Shown: positions 10,501 through 20,900, numbered from the stretch's first letter. The stretch is 64,000 nt of DNA from an uncultured Oscillospiraceae bacterium (GCA_902478605.1 CABSLQ010000001.1:32553-96552); one strand, 5' to 3'. Numbers and translations: made by a program. The notes: a model not told the origin generated them from the letters alone.

Positions 10501-10549
10501 ATTCGTCACCCGACGGATAGCTTTTCCGTATATCCTTTAGTTCCAGCAT
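7541..10549 (-). CDS. MacB-like ABC ATPase fused to FtsX-type permease
   Basis: The product is about 1002 residues. The start MLELKD at 10549 is preferred over MNRKDNAM at 10570 because AAAGGA lies 7 nt upstream. Residues 1-225 are a MacB/LolD-type ATPase with Walker A GPSGCGKT, signature LSGGQMQR and Walker B ILADEPTGALD. A charged linker follows, then one transmembrane helix (about 275-300). Next comes a very large extracytoplasmic domain of nearly 550 residues, rich in Glu and Gln. Three C-terminal helices (about 885-990) end in PSRSAAKKDPVVALR, typical of FtsX-like permeases. These transporters usually act by mechanotransmission on lipids, peptides or antibiotics. It lies between ftsH and the heterodimeric exporter in the MarR operon. 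Confidence 0.92.
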   Translation of the reverse strand: MLELKDIRKSYPSGDESLEVLKGIDLQFRRQEFVSILGPSGCGKTTMLNIIGGLDQYTSGDLIINGKSTKDFKDRDWDTYRNHSIGFVFQSYNLIPHQTVLQNVELALTLSGVSKTERRRRAKEALEQVGLGSQIRKKPNQLSGGQMQRVAIARAIVNNPDIILADEPTGALDTETSIQVMDILKAISQDRLVIMVTHNPEIAERYSTRIIRILDGQITDDSAPLTEEEAQQEREAEREKAEKEKKGKKPSMSFSTAFGLSLKNLFTKKGRTALTSFAGSIGIIGIALIFAVSRGTTTYIAIIQEETLSSYPLTLQAQTMDLGTLMAEFIGAAQSNEHEEDAVYQKSMMYDLVNALGSAGETENDLRSFKAYIEERRADTQAEDSLHDVISGIQYTYDTDLLVYTENVDGTIIRSDSEELMQDLLLEYFGMDISSMMNMSEEYGMSDLTSLSPMGSSMNLWQEMLPGDNGRLVSPVLENQYDVVYGSWPTEYNEIVLVLDEHNEVDDMALYALGLKSKEEIDAIMQAAVDHTEIETPNQKWSYEEICDMEFRTIFNADCYVRDESTGLYVDLRNTDAGLKYLYDNGTVLKVSGIIRPKEGVTSTMLSGSIGYTSELTEYVIEQAKDSPAVNAQLESPSVDIFTGLPFQESTGNLSDEQKETAFREYIADLDEQGRAEAYVKIMSIPAQEQIDGAVAQALEGRTRADMEEAMVQAITEQTGMGEEEIREYTAAMSDEELTGLFTQAAEEQFRIQYAAQVQEQMGGQNPQQLAAALDMAMEAYTTAQCATYYDEVLVFSESSYEENLRELGYVDLDDPASISLYASSFENKEAIEQAIADYNADKDELEKITYTDYVGLMMSSVTTIINAITYVLIAFVAVSLIVSSIMIGVITLISVQERTKEIGILRAIGASKRNVSSMFNAETVIIGFTSGLLGVLITYLLCIPINLILHHLTGILSLNAYLPLPVAIVLILISVALTLFSGIIPSRSAAKKDPVVALRTE

Positions 10550-10659
10550 AGCGTTATCCTTTCTGTTCATACCACTATCCGCGAGGATTGGATGCGGTTA
10601 TTTTCTGACTTTTCATGCAAAAGATACGCCGCGGCGCCTGCATCCCGCCGCTTCGCCTG

Positions 10660-12531
<1,872 letters not shown>

Positions 12532-12545
12532 GTTTTTTCTCTCCT

Positions 12546-13940
12546 TTACTTGGTATGGGGAACCGCCGCCTCGTCTTTACCGGATATTTGCCGCAGTGCC
12601 TTTTTAAACTGGAAAGCGAAGAAGATGGCCGTGAAGGTGACCGCGATAAAATCGGCCGCCGGTTCCGCCAGATAGACCGCGGTGGTTTTGTCCGCCGGCA
12701 GGAGCCGCGGCATGATATAAATCAACGGAATCAGCAGGATAAACTTCCGCATGACCGCCACCAAAATGGACGCCTTGGCATTGCCCAGAGAGGTAAAGGT
12801 CATCTGGCAGGCGACCTGAATACCGAACAGCAGCAGACAGGCCATGTAAATGCGCAGGGCGGATTTGGTGAAGGCCATGAGCGCAGGGGAATTGGTGAAC
12901 ATGGCGGCAAAGGCCTGGGGCAAGATCATCACGCAGGCCCACAGCAGGGTGGAATACACCAGGCTGGCTTTCAGCAGCAGCTTAAAGGCCGCTTTCACCC
13001 GGTCGGGGTTGCGGGCGCCGTAATTGTAGCTGATGATGGGCTGCGCCCCCTGGCCAAGTCCCTGCAGCGGCAGCATGGCGAACTGCATCACGCTGGTCAG
13101 AATTGTCATGGCGCCCACGGCGATATCGCCGCCGTAGCTCTGCAGGGACGAGTTGAAGCAGACGGAAATGACGCTTTCGCTGGCCTGCATAATGAAGGTG
13201 GACAGGCCCAGCGCCAGGCTCGGCAGGACGATGCCCGCGCGCAGTCTCAGATTTTTTATCCGGAGTTTGAGGTGGGTCTTTTTCCCGCACAGGAAAAGCA
13301 GCACCCAAACGCAGGACATGGCCTGCGAAATAATGGTGGCCCAGGCGGCCCCCGCCACCCCCATGTGGAAGCCAAAGATGAAGATGGGATCCAGGATGAT
13401 GTTGGCCACCGCGCCGATGAGCACCGACAGCATACCCGTTTTGGCAAAGCCCTGCGCCGTGATGAAGGCGTTCATTCCCAGGGTCATCTGAACGAAAATC
13501 GTACCGAGGGCATAGATGTTCATATACTCCACGCCGTATGCAATGGTGTTTTCGCTGGCGCCGAAGGCCATCAGAAAATCCCGGTTCCCGATCAGCAGCG
13601 CCGCCGTCAGGAGGATCGAGATGATGAACTGGATCACAAAACCGTTGCCCAGTGTTTTTTCCGCCGCTTCATGGTCGCCCTTGCCCATGAAAATGGAGGC
13701 GCGCGGCGCCCCGCCGTAGGCGGCGAACGCGGCAAATGCCGTGACAATCATGATAAGCGGCATGCATACCCCGACACCGGTCAGCGCCGCTTCCCCGACT
13801 TCGGGGATATGGCCGATATAAATCCGGTCCACAATATTGTACAGCATGTTGATAAGCTGCGCGGTTACGGTGGGAAGGGCCAGCTTCCAAAGCAGTCTCC
13901 CTACCGGTTCCTTCCCCAGAAAATCCTTATCCTCACTCAC
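12546..13940 (-). CDS. MATE family multidrug efflux transporter
   Basis: This 464-residue protein has about 12 transmembrane helices and the MATE fold in two halves. N-terminal features are LALPTVTAQLINMLYNIVD and the YIGHIP segment. The second half carries QGLGQGAQPIISYNYGAR, a hallmark of DinF/NorM-type MATE pumps. It exports cationic drugs against Na+ or H+. The start is GTG, whose first base overlaps the MarR stop (GTGA at 13937-13940), so translation is coupled to the repressor gene. Confidence 0.93.
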   Translation of the reverse strand: MSEDKDFLGKEPVGRLLWKLALPTVTAQLINMLYNIVDRIYIGHIPEVGEAALTGVGVCMPLIMIVTAFAAFAAYGGAPRASIFMGKGDHEAAEKTLGNGFVIQFIISILLTAALLIGNRDFLMAFGASENTIAYGVEYMNIYALGTIFVQMTLGMNAFITAQGFAKTGMLSVLIGAVANIILDPIFIFGFHMGVAGAAWATIISQAMSCVWVLLFLCGKKTHLKLRIKNLRLRAGIVLPSLALGLSTFIMQASESVISVCFNSSLQSYGGDIAVGAMTILTSVMQFAMLPLQGLGQGAQPIISYNYGARNPDRVKAAFKLLLKASLVYSTLLWACVMILPQAFAAMFTNSPALMAFTKSALRIYMACLLLFGIQVACQMTFTSLGNAKASILVAVMRKFILLIPLIYIMPRLLPADKTTAVYLAEPAADFIAVTFTAIFFAFQFKKALRQISGKDEAAVPHTK

Positions 13941-14386
13941 AGCACGATGCCTCTTTCCGCCGCCATCTTCGTATTTTCCGCAATTCGTTCGTTAAACCGG
14001 GCGAACTGCCGCTTTTCTTCCTCGGTGAATCCCCGGAAAATCTGATCCAGGAAGCCGTCCCGCACCCGTTCAATCGCCTGCGTGATCGGCCGCGCCTCCG
14101 GTGTAAGAGACAGATGAATCCGCCGGCGATCCGCCGTATCCTGCCGCCGCTGCAAAAGCGATTTCTGAATCAGATTCTCCACCGCATGGGATACGTTGCT
14201 CTTGGACAGCATGCGCAGTTCCGAAATATCGGCGGCGGTGTCCTTGCCCGGATTGTTATGTAAAAAGCTGATGATGGTCGCCTCAATGGGAGACAAATCA
14301 TACCGATCGCAGACAAGCCGCAGCATGCTGTCATACAATTTGACAACCCGCCGAATATTCGCGAGAAGCGTGTTGGCGCAATACAT
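13937..14386 (-). CDS. MarR family repressor of the efflux operon
   Basis: This 149-residue winged-helix protein has SELRMLSKSNVSHAVENL as the recognition helix and RRQDTADRRRIHLSLT as the wing, the standard MarR order. GGAGG lies before the ATG. As first gene of the operon it probably autorepresses and senses compounds exported by the downstream pumps. An inverted repeat at 14421-14442, inside its promoter region, is the likely operator. Confidence 0.92.
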   Translation of the reverse strand: MYCANTLLANIRRVVKLYDSMLRLVCDRYDLSPIEATIISFLHNNPGKDTAADISELRMLSKSNVSHAVENLIQKSLLQRRQDTADRRRIHLSLTPEARPITQAIERVRDGFLDQIFRGFTEEEKRQFARFNERIAENTKMAAERGIVL

Positions 14387-14420
14387 ACGGTAACCCTCCT
14401 TCCGAATGCTTATATTACAA

Positions 14421-14455
14421 AACAGTTATATTTATAACCGTTATCCAACAAACCA
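14421..14455 (-). promoter_or_regulatory. MarR operator and promoter region
   Basis: The imperfect inverted repeat AACAGTTAT-ATTT-ATAACCGTT (14421-14442, 8 of 9 pairs) lies 35 nt upstream of the marR start. Leftward TATAAC and a TTTGTT-like -35 can be placed over it at about 16 bp spacing, so a bound repressor would block RNA polymerase. The promoter hexamers are weak matches. The palindrome is directly visible. Confidence 0.55.
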
Positions 14456-14563
14456 TTTTACTCACAAATCCCCTACAGTCAAGCGATTCTTTTTTTCTTA
14501 TCAGAATGTTTACAGTTGCTTCATAAACCCCTGTCTCCGGATTCAAAAACCAGCCTGCAACGC

Positions 14564-14602
14564 AAAAAAGATCCAGACCGCGGAGAAACCGCCGTCTGGA
14601 TC
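14564..14602 (-). terminator. Terminator of the heme operon
   Basis: The stem GATCCAGAC (14570-14578) with GTCTGGATC (14594-14602), plus an inner GC helix, is followed leftward by six T residues (A-run at 14564-14569). It lies about 85 nt after the stop of the DUF454 gene, the last gene of the operon. Confidence 0.8.
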
Positions 14603-14686
14603 ACAGGGCATGGTATACAGCTGCCGGGATGGCTTCCGGGGCGGAGGGGTCTTCCCCCGCTCTGCCCCGGAGTGCCCCATAGCGCG

Positions 14687-15184
14687 TCACTTAAAAGCGG
14701 ATTTCCTGCCCGTGCGGATACCGCGGTTCCCCTTCGTGACGAAGCCTCCGTCCGGTGGCTGCGGGCGGTGCACGCCTGCAGATCCAGGGGCAGCAGCTTG
14801 CTGGCCCTCTCGTATCGTTTTAACCCCGCACCCGAAATAGAGAATATGGCAGACCCAGACGACGGCCAAGATGACGCTGGGGACTATCACGCCGGCCCGC
14901 ATCATCATGAAAAAGCCAACCCCCATCACCAGCGTCACGGGGATAATGATGCCGAGCTTGGTCTTCACCGTCATCCCCTTTTTCTTCACAAAGGTATCCA
15001 GGTGTTTTTTGTAAAGCTTGGTACTCACAAACCAGTCATGGAGCTTTTGCGAACTGTTGGCAAAGCAGAACACCGTTGCCAGGAAAAAGGGTACGGTGGG
15101 CAAAATGGGAAGCGCCACCCCGATACAGCCCAGCCCCAGGCAGACGCAGCCCAGTATCAAAAAAATCAACCGTTTTAGCTTCAT
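14687..15184 (-). CDS. DUF454 (YbaN) family inner membrane protein
   Basis: This 165-residue protein has an N-terminal hydrophobic helix containing GVALPILPTVPF, the DUF454 hallmark. A conserved segment (LHDWFVSTKLYKKHLDTF) and two further helices (about 75-115) follow. The C-terminal 45 residues are hydrophilic and longer than in typical YbaN (about 120). AGGAGG lies 6 nt before the ATG. It is the last gene of the heme operon, 12 nt after the CydDC-like pair. The family's biochemical role is unknown. YbaN-type genes often neighbour heme uptake genes in Firmicutes. Confidence 0.88.
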   Translation of the reverse strand: MKLKRLIFLILGCVCLGLGCIGVALPILPTVPFFLATVFCFANSSQKLHDWFVSTKLYKKHLDTFVKKKGMTVKTKLGIIIPVTLVMGVGFFMMMRAGVIVPSVILAVVWVCHILYFGCGVKTIREGQQAAAPGSAGVHRPQPPDGGFVTKGNRGIRTGRKSAFK

Positions 15185-15196
15185 CTGTATGCCTCC

Positions 15197-16867
15197 TTAA
15201 CTCATGCGCCCGTGCTCGACGGAATAGACGGTGTCGGCGATCCGCATGGTGGACTGCCGGTGGGAAACCAGCACCACCGTTTTGCCCTCCCTCTCCTCGT
15301 GGAGTGACTTGAGAATCACCGCTTCGTTCAGGCTGTCCAGGTTGCTGGTGGGTTCATCCAGCAGCAGAAAAGGCGCATCATGCAGAAAAGCCCGCGCCAA
15401 TCCCAGCCGCTGCCGCTCCCCGCCGGAGAGGGTGTCCCCCAGCTCGCCCACCGGCGTGTCGTAGCCTTTTGGCAGTGTCATAATAAAATCGTGCACCGAC
15501 GCCTTCCGGCAGGCGGTTTCGATCTCTTCGTCGGTGGCGTTCCGCCTGGCAATCCGCAGGTTGTTTTTGATGCTGTCGCGGAAGAGGTGGGTCTCCTGGG
15601 TGACAAAGCTCTCCATGTCCCGCAGATTGCCGGTATTGATATCCGCCACCTTTGTGCCGGACAGCTTCACGCTGCCCCGCTGTACGTCCCAGAACCGCAT
15701 GAACAGCTTAAGCAGGGTGGACTTCCCGCTGCCGCTGCGTCCTACAATGCCCACCACGGCATGCTGCGGAATCGCCGCCGACACATCGGACAGGATGGTT
15801 TCCTGCCCGTAGGAGAAGGTGACGTGCTCCGCCGCCGCGCCGGCAAAAGCGATTTCCGGCCGGCCGGTCATCTCCTCCACTGCCGGGGATTCCTCTAGGA
15901 TGTCCAGCACCCGGTTACCAGCCGCAAAGGTGTTCTGCAGGGTGCTGCCCAGGTTCGCCAGGGCAATCACCGGGCCGAAGGAGGAAAAAAGAGCCATCGT
16001 TGGGATCAGGACCCCGTCAAAGCCCGCCGCGCCGCTTTGGTACAGCCGGGCGGAAACAAACAGCATAATAAGATCAAAGGCCAGTACCACCGTATTGGTT
16101 ACCGCCGCATTCCGCCCGGCGGTGCGTTTCATCCGTTCCTCATCCCGGGCGAGATGGTCCGTCCGCCGGTTCATCTCCTCCAGCCTTTTTCTGCCGTGGC
16201 CGTACTGCAGCGTCTCCGAAAGCCCCCGCAGGCTGTCCAGCACAAAGCCGGAAAGCTCCCCCGATTTAGTGCGGAATTTCACCCCGTCGTCCCCACTTAG
16301 CCTGGACGTCACCAGGGGAATGCCGATCCCCACAACGAGGTACGCCGCCAGCGCAATCCACCCCAGCAGCCAGTGGAAGGAGCCGACGAACAGACACATC
16401 CCTATGGTGAACAGGGCCGCAATGGCCGCCGGGGAAATGGTGTGGGCGTAGAACACCTCCAGCAGCTCGATATCGGAGGTGATGACCGCAATCAGATCGC
16501 CCTTGTCCCGGCCCTCCAGCTTGGCGGGGCACAGCCGCCGCAGCGCCCGGAACACCCTGTCCCGCAAAAGCGCCAGCAGCTTGAAGGCGATGAAGTGGTT
16601 GCACGCCTGCTCCGCGTAGCGGAGAAATCCCCGAACCACGGCAAAGACAACCACACAGACAAACAGCGCCGTCATGGTAAAGGGCGTGTCGAACCGCAGG
16701 GCTTCCAGCACCGCATAGCCGCCGAAGATGGTGATAAAGGCGGCGCACAGGTGGCCGGCAAGCCCCATGAGGATGGCGAGGAGCATAAAGCCGGTCAACG
16801 GCTTTACCAGCCCGATGAGCCGGACCATGACCTGGAATCCGCTTCGCCTCTTCGTGCGCATATTCAT
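15197..16867 (-). CDS. CydC-like ABC transporter subunit
   Basis: The start MNMRTKRRSG at 16867 is preferred to an upstream in-frame ATG at 16918 because GGAGG lies 10 nt before it and the ATG overlaps the previous stop (ATGA). The product is about 556 residues. It has a six-helix transmembrane domain with the CydC-type features RYAEQACNHFIAFKLLALLR and KGDLIAVITSDIELLEVFY. The ATPase domain has Walker A GRSGSGKS, signature LSGGERQRL and Walker B LLLDEPTSNLD. Both ATP sites of the pair look catalytic. CydDC relatives export thiols or handle heme. In this heme operon a heme-related transport role is likely but not proven. Confidence 0.92.
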   Translation of the reverse strand: MNMRTKRRSGFQVMVRLIGLVKPLTGFMLLAILMGLAGHLCAAFITIFGGYAVLEALRFDTPFTMTALFVCVVVFAVVRGFLRYAEQACNHFIAFKLLALLRDRVFRALRRLCPAKLEGRDKGDLIAVITSDIELLEVFYAHTISPAAIAALFTIGMCLFVGSFHWLLGWIALAAYLVVGIGIPLVTSRLSGDDGVKFRTKSGELSGFVLDSLRGLSETLQYGHGRKRLEEMNRRTDHLARDEERMKRTAGRNAAVTNTVVLAFDLIMLFVSARLYQSGAAGFDGVLIPTMALFSSFGPVIALANLGSTLQNTFAAGNRVLDILEESPAVEEMTGRPEIAFAGAAAEHVTFSYGQETILSDVSAAIPQHAVVGIVGRSGSGKSTLLKLFMRFWDVQRGSVKLSGTKVADINTGNLRDMESFVTQETHLFRDSIKNNLRIARRNATDEEIETACRKASVHDFIMTLPKGYDTPVGELGDTLSGGERQRLGLARAFLHDAPFLLLDEPTSNLDSLNEAVILKSLHEEREGKTVVLVSHRQSTMRIADTVYSVEHGRMS

Positions 16868-18603
16868 GTGCCTTCGCCCTCCTTTCCGTAGTTTTCCAGG
16901 GCTTGCTGTGCCGTCCACAGGCGCTCATACAGGCCGTGCTTATGAAGCAGCTCTTCATGGCTGCCGCATGCGGCAACGGTTCCGCCGTCCAGCACATAAA
17001 TAGTATCCGCCTGCACCACATTTGCCAGCCGGTGGGAAATGAGGATCACCGTCTTGGTTTTCGCCAGCCGGTGAATTTCGGCCACAATGTCGTTTTCGCT
17101 CTCCACATCGATGTTGGAGGTGGCCTCGTCAAAAATATAGACCGGGCTGTCATGGAGCAGCGCCCGGGCCAGTGCCAGCCGCTGGCACTGCCCGCCGGAG
17201 AGGTTCCCCGCCTTTTCGAGCAGCGGCGTATCCAGCCCCTGTTCCGCCTTTAAAAATCCGGCCAGGTTCACCCGTTCCAGCACCGCCCACAGTTCGGCAT
17301 CCGAAGCAGACGGCTTGCCCATGAGCAGGTTGTCCCGCACCGTGCCCTTGAACAGATAGCTCTGATGACTGACGTAGGTGATGTTTTGCAGCAGCGAGTC
17401 TTCGCCGATCTCCTTCAGCTCGGTGCCGCCGACCGTGACCGAACCGGCATAGCCTTTGTTTCTGCCCGTCAGGACGGCGGCCACAGTGGACTTCCCGCAG
17501 CCGCTTTCGCCCACGAGGGCGGTAAAGCCGCCCGCCGGGAATTGCAGGTCTATCCCGTGCAGGATTTCCCGATCCGGTGCATAGGAAAACCGCAGGCCGG
17601 AACAGGCAATGGTGCAGTCCGCCGGCATGGGCGTCCCATTGGGTTCGCTTTCCGCCAAATCCAGCAGACGGAAGATTTTGTCGCTGGCCGCCATGCCGTT
17701 CATGGCGATGTGGAAGAAGGAGCCGAGCTGCCGCATGGGAAGGAAAAAGTCCGCCGCCAGCAGGATGATGAGCAGGCAGCCCGACAGCGACACATGGCCG
17801 CCCGCATACTGCGTCACCGCCATAACGATCCCCAGCGCGGCGCCGCCGTAGGCGATGAGATCCATGATGGTGATGGAATTGAGCTGCATGGTGAGCACCT
17901 TCATGGTGATGCGGCGGAACTTCTCCGCTTCCACGTTCATTTCCTCGTTCTTGAACCCGTCCGCCTGATAGATTTTCAGCGTCGTCAGCCCCTGCAGATT
18001 CTCGAGGAAGGTGTCGCCCAAAGCCGTGTACTGCCCCCAGTATTTGGAGAGCAGCTTTTTCGCCCAGGTCTGCACCGCCGCAATGGCTGCGGGAATGAGG
18101 GGCACGCAAATCAGCAGCACCATCGCCGACGGGACATTGACAAAGCAGAGCACCGCGAACAGCGTCAGCGGCGCCAGCATGGCATAGAAAAACTGGGGCA
18201 GGTAAGCGCCGAAATAGGTTTCCAGCTGGTCCACCCCCTCCACTGCCACCTGCACCACCTCGGAGGTTTTCACCTGCTCCTTATAGGAGGCACCCAGCCG
18301 CAGCAGCTTCCCGTAAATCCGCTCCCGCAGGGTTTTCTTGACCGCTTTGGAAGACAGATAGCTCATTCTGGCGGCCTGAACGGTACAGATATAGCGAATC
18401 AGCAGCGCCGGCACCACCACGGCTGCCGTCGTCCACAGGATACGGGTGTCCGCCTCCCCGCGGTACAGGCCGGCAAACAGGTTGGTGATGCCAACCATCA
18501 TGGCGATGTTCGCCGCCAGAGAGCACCACTGCAGCAGGACGTTACCGGCAATGTATTTTTTGCTTTCCCTGACCGTGCCGATGAGCCGTTTGTTAATCAT
18601 CAT
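16864..18603 (-). CDS. CydD-like ABC transporter subunit
   Basis: This 579-residue ABC half-transporter has transmembrane helices in the first 320 residues, including the CydD-like segment SEVVQVAVEGVDQLETYFGA. The ATPase domain has Walker A GESGCGKS, signature LSGGQCQRL and Walker B IFDEATSNID. It overlaps the downstream CydC-like gene by 4 nt and the upstream small gene by 11 nt, so the three are co-translated. In streptococcal sia-type heme operons, similar ABC genes also follow the Hts/Sia importer. This parallel is from memory and not an alignment. Confidence 0.92.
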   Translation of the reverse strand: MMINKRLIGTVRESKKYIAGNVLLQWCSLAANIAMMVGITNLFAGLYRGEADTRILWTTAAVVVPALLIRYICTVQAARMSYLSSKAVKKTLRERIYGKLLRLGASYKEQVKTSEVVQVAVEGVDQLETYFGAYLPQFFYAMLAPLTLFAVLCFVNVPSAMVLLICVPLIPAAIAAVQTWAKKLLSKYWGQYTALGDTFLENLQGLTTLKIYQADGFKNEEMNVEAEKFRRITMKVLTMQLNSITIMDLIAYGGAALGIVMAVTQYAGGHVSLSGCLLIILLAADFFLPMRQLGSFFHIAMNGMAASDKIFRLLDLAESEPNGTPMPADCTIACSGLRFSYAPDREILHGIDLQFPAGGFTALVGESGCGKSTVAAVLTGRNKGYAGSVTVGGTELKEIGEDSLLQNITYVSHQSYLFKGTVRDNLLMGKPSASDAELWAVLERVNLAGFLKAEQGLDTPLLEKAGNLSGGQCQRLALARALLHDSPVYIFDEATSNIDVESENDIVAEIHRLAKTKTVILISHRLANVVQADTIYVLDGGTVAACGSHEELLHKHGLYERLWTAQQALENYGKEGEGT

Positions 18604-18727
18604 GGTTGTGTCCGCCTTTTAAAATTCTTTTCATTGCCGCTTTCACGCCGGAAAAAACCGCGGCGATTCCCGCCGCGAACAGGAAAGATGCCAGTCCGTA
18701 TCCCATCGAAAGCACCGCGTCATGCAT
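18593..18727 (-). CDS. Small membrane protein with His/Asp-rich tail (44 aa)
   Basis: MHDAVLSMGYG opens a 44-residue peptide with one hydrophobic helix (about residues 8-28), a basic stretch (KAAMKRILKGG) and the end HNHDD. It overlaps the regulator stop by 8 nt and the CydD-like start by 11 nt, an arrangement expected of a real, translationally coupled gene. The His-rich tail could bind metal or heme, or the peptide could stabilise the ABC pair as CydX-type peptides do for cytochrome bd. Both ideas are inference. It matches no family I know. Confidence 0.7.
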   Translation of the reverse strand: MHDAVLSMGYGLASFLFAAGIAAVFSGVKAAMKRILKGGHNHDD

Positions 18728-19106
18728 GGCCGTCCCTCCTCTTCCGGTTCTCGGCCAGCTCCTTGAGCGCCTGATAGCTTTCCGTACTGACGGCGTGCTC
18801 CATGAGGCAGGCGTCGGCCGCCGCCGTTTTGCGATCCACACCCAGATTTTCCAGCATGGCCTGGAAGGTCTGATGGCGTTCATAGGTGGCCTCGGCGATA
18901 TGCCGGCCCTGGTCGGTCAGGTGCACCTCATGCGCTTCGTCCAGAAACAGATAACCCTCCTGTTCCAGCTCCTTGAGAGAAATGGAGACCGTCGGCCTGG
19001 ACACACGCAGCCGCACGGCGATATCCACGCCCCGGACACAGCCGTTCTGCCTGTGCAGAAGGTAGATGGTTTTCAGGTAATCCTCGACGGTTTTCCGCTG
19101 TTTCAT
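18720..19106 (-). CDS. DtxR family iron-dependent regulator
   Basis: The start MKQRKTVEDYL at 19106 is supported by AAAGGAG 6 nt upstream. The longer frame from 19145 lacks one. The 128-residue product has a winged helix (VRGVDIAVRLRVSRPTVSISLKELEQEGYL) and a dimerisation/metal domain but no SH3-like third domain. The motif DACLMEHAVS places Cys, Glu and His as in iron-sensing DtxR/IdeR (CxxEH), not the Glu-x2-Glu-His of MntR. It sits in the heme operon between the importer ATPase and the ABC pair. It probably represses the operon in iron or heme sufficiency through the TTAG-N6-CTAA boxes upstream of the NEAT gene (inference). Confidence 0.9.
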   Translation of the reverse strand: MKQRKTVEDYLKTIYLLHRQNGCVRGVDIAVRLRVSRPTVSISLKELEQEGYLFLDEAHEVHLTDQGRHIAEATYERHQTFQAMLENLGVDRKTAAADACLMEHAVSTESYQALKELAENRKRRDGHA

Positions 19107-19141
19107 GGCCGACTCCTTTCGTTCAAACGATATGGCCGGAA

Positions 19142-19918
19142 TCACACCGGGATAACAAAGGGCTTGCCGTCCACGGCCCGAACATGCAGATCCACATCGT
19201 AGACCTCCCGCACCAAATCATGGGTGAGGATCTCCTCGGGCAGACCGTGGGCGATCCTCTTCCCATCCTTCATGGCGACGATTTCATCGCTGTAATAGAG
19301 GGACTGGTTGATATCGTGGAGCACCATGACGATGGTGATACCATATTCCCGGTTGAGCTGCCGGATAAGCTTTAATATCTGCAGCTGGTAACGGATATCC
19401 AGATAGGTGGTCGGCTCGTCCAGAAACAGCACCCGGGTGTCCTGGGCCAAGGCCATGGCGATCCACACCCGCTGCTTCTGCCCGCCGGACAACTCGGAAA
19501 CCGGCTTGTCTTTGTGCTTGTAGGTGTGGGTGATCTCCAGCGCCCAGCGGATTTTTTCCTCATCCTCTCTGGGATCAGGAGAAAGCCCCATGGTGTGGTA
19601 GGGCGTTCTTCCGTAACCCACCAGCTTTTCCACGCTCAGATCCGCCGGCGCGGTGTTGTACTGGTGGACGATGGCGGCCTGCCTGGCGAAGTCCTTCCAT
19701 TTCATCTCCGAGATTCTGTTGTCCCGCAGGAGGATTTCCCCCTCGGCGGGCTTCAGGTTCTTCGTCATCAGATCGAAAAGGGTGCTCTTGCCGCAGCCAT
19801 TGGCCCCAATGAGAGTGGTGATTTTCCCCTCGTGAAGCTCCAGGTTCAGGCTTTTCAGCACCTGCTGTTTACCGTAGGCGAAGGAAAGATTTCTGACGGT
19901 AAACACATTACTGGCCAT
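19142..19918 (-). CDS. Heme/iron-chelate ABC importer ATPase (FecE/HtsC type)
   Basis: This 258-residue ATPase has Walker A GANGCGKS, signature LSGGQKQRVW and Walker B VLFLDEPTTYLDI. The TTYLD end is characteristic of iron-siderophore and heme importers (FecE, FhuC). It overlaps the permease gene by 11 nt. It should power the HtsB-like permease using the heme-binding lipoprotein as receptor. Confidence 0.93.
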   Translation of the reverse strand: MASNVFTVRNLSFAYGKQQVLKSLNLELHEGKITTLIGANGCGKSTLFDLMTKNLKPAEGEILLRDNRISEMKWKDFARQAAIVHQYNTAPADLSVEKLVGYGRTPYHTMGLSPDPREDEEKIRWALEITHTYKHKDKPVSELSGGQKQRVWIAMALAQDTRVLFLDEPTTYLDIRYQLQILKLIRQLNREYGITIVMVLHDINQSLYYSDEIVAMKDGKRIAHGLPEEILTHDLVREVYDVDLHVRAVDGKPFVIPV

Positions 19919-20900
19919 AGCTTTCTCTCGACCTCCTCAGCAGCAGGATAAAGAACGGACCGCCCACCACCGACATGATGATGGAGGCACTGATTTCATA
20001 GGGCGCGGCAACGGTGCGTCCCACCGTGTCCGCCAGCAGCAGGGTGAACGCCCCCAGCAGCATGGCATAGGGCACCAGGACTTTATGGTTGCTCCCCACC
20101 AGCAGCCGGGCGATGTGGGGCACAATCAGGCCCAAAAAGCTGATCGGGCCGATGACCGCCGTGCTGATGGAGGCCAGCAGCACCGCTATTACCGAAATGA
20201 CAATCCGGCTTCTGGTGACGTTCACGCCGAGACTTCTGGCGGTCTTGTCCTCCAGCGCCAGCAGGTTGCACTGGCCCAGCACAAAAACCGAAGCGATAAG
20301 GCCGATCACCCCATACAGCAGCAGCGTCTGCAAATCGCTCCAGGTTTTCATGGTGATGTTGGCGTTGACGATGCTGGCGGCACCGGTATAGCTGCTGCCG
20401 GTGCCGGAGTTAAAGGCGCTCATCAGCCCCGTAAACATGGCGTTGACCGCCACGCCCACCAGGATGATGCGCAGAGGTGACAGCCCGCCCTTCCAGGAAA
20501 GGGAATAGACGAGCAGAAAGGCGATTATCCCGCCTAAGAAGGCGAACAGGGGGGTGAAAAAGTATAACGCCGGGAAAAAAGCGGTGATGAGCACCGCGGT
20601 CAGGCTGGCCCCGGAGCTGACGCCGATGATGCCGGGATCGGCCAGCGGGTTTTTCATCACAGCCTGTAACAGCACGCCGGAAACGGCGATGGCCGCCCCG
20701 CCGAACATGGCGATGAAGATGCGGGGAAACCGCAGGTCGTAGATGGTTGCCACGTTTTCGTCGTAGGCGATAAACAGCCCCTTGAACAGCTCCAGAGGCG
20801 TCACCTTCAAGCTGCCGGTATTGACGGCAATCAGAAAGAGCGCCAGCAGCCCCAGGGCGGTGAGCGCAAAGGAGAATATCTTTTTTCTGTTGCTGACCAA
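19908..20900 (-). CDS. Heme/iron-chelate ABC importer permease (FecCD family)
   Basis: This 330-residue permease has about nine or ten helices and FecCD motifs: LRFPRIFIAMFGGAAIAVSG, NPLADPGIIGVSSGAS and the EAA-like GPISFLGLIVPHIAR. The start codon is TTG at 20900, chosen because AAAAGGAG lies 8 nt upstream and no in-frame ATG exists there. It forms the importer with the ATPase (11-nt overlap) and the binding protein upstream. Confidence 0.93.
   Translation of the reverse strand: MVSNRKKIFSFALTALGLLALFLIAVNTGSLKVTPLELFKGLFIAYDENVATIYDLRFPRIFIAMFGGAAIAVSGVLLQAVMKNPLADPGIIGVSSGASLTAVLITAFFPALYFFTPLFAFLGGIIAFLLVYSLSWKGGLSPLRIILVGVAVNAMFTGLMSAFNSGTGSSYTGAASIVNANITMKTWSDLQTLLLYGVIGLIASVFVLGQCNLLALEDKTARSLGVNVTRSRIVISVIAVLLASISTAVIGPISFLGLIVPHIARLLVGSNHKVLVPYAMLLGAFTLLLADTVGRTVAAPYEISASIIMSVVGGPFFILLLRRSRESYGQ

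Noticed and set aside
14421..14442. TTAG-N6-CTAA box at the efflux operon
   Set aside because: The palindrome is AACAGTTAT/ATAACCGTT and does not contain the TTAG/CTAA core, so it belongs to the MarR protein rather than the DtxR regulon.
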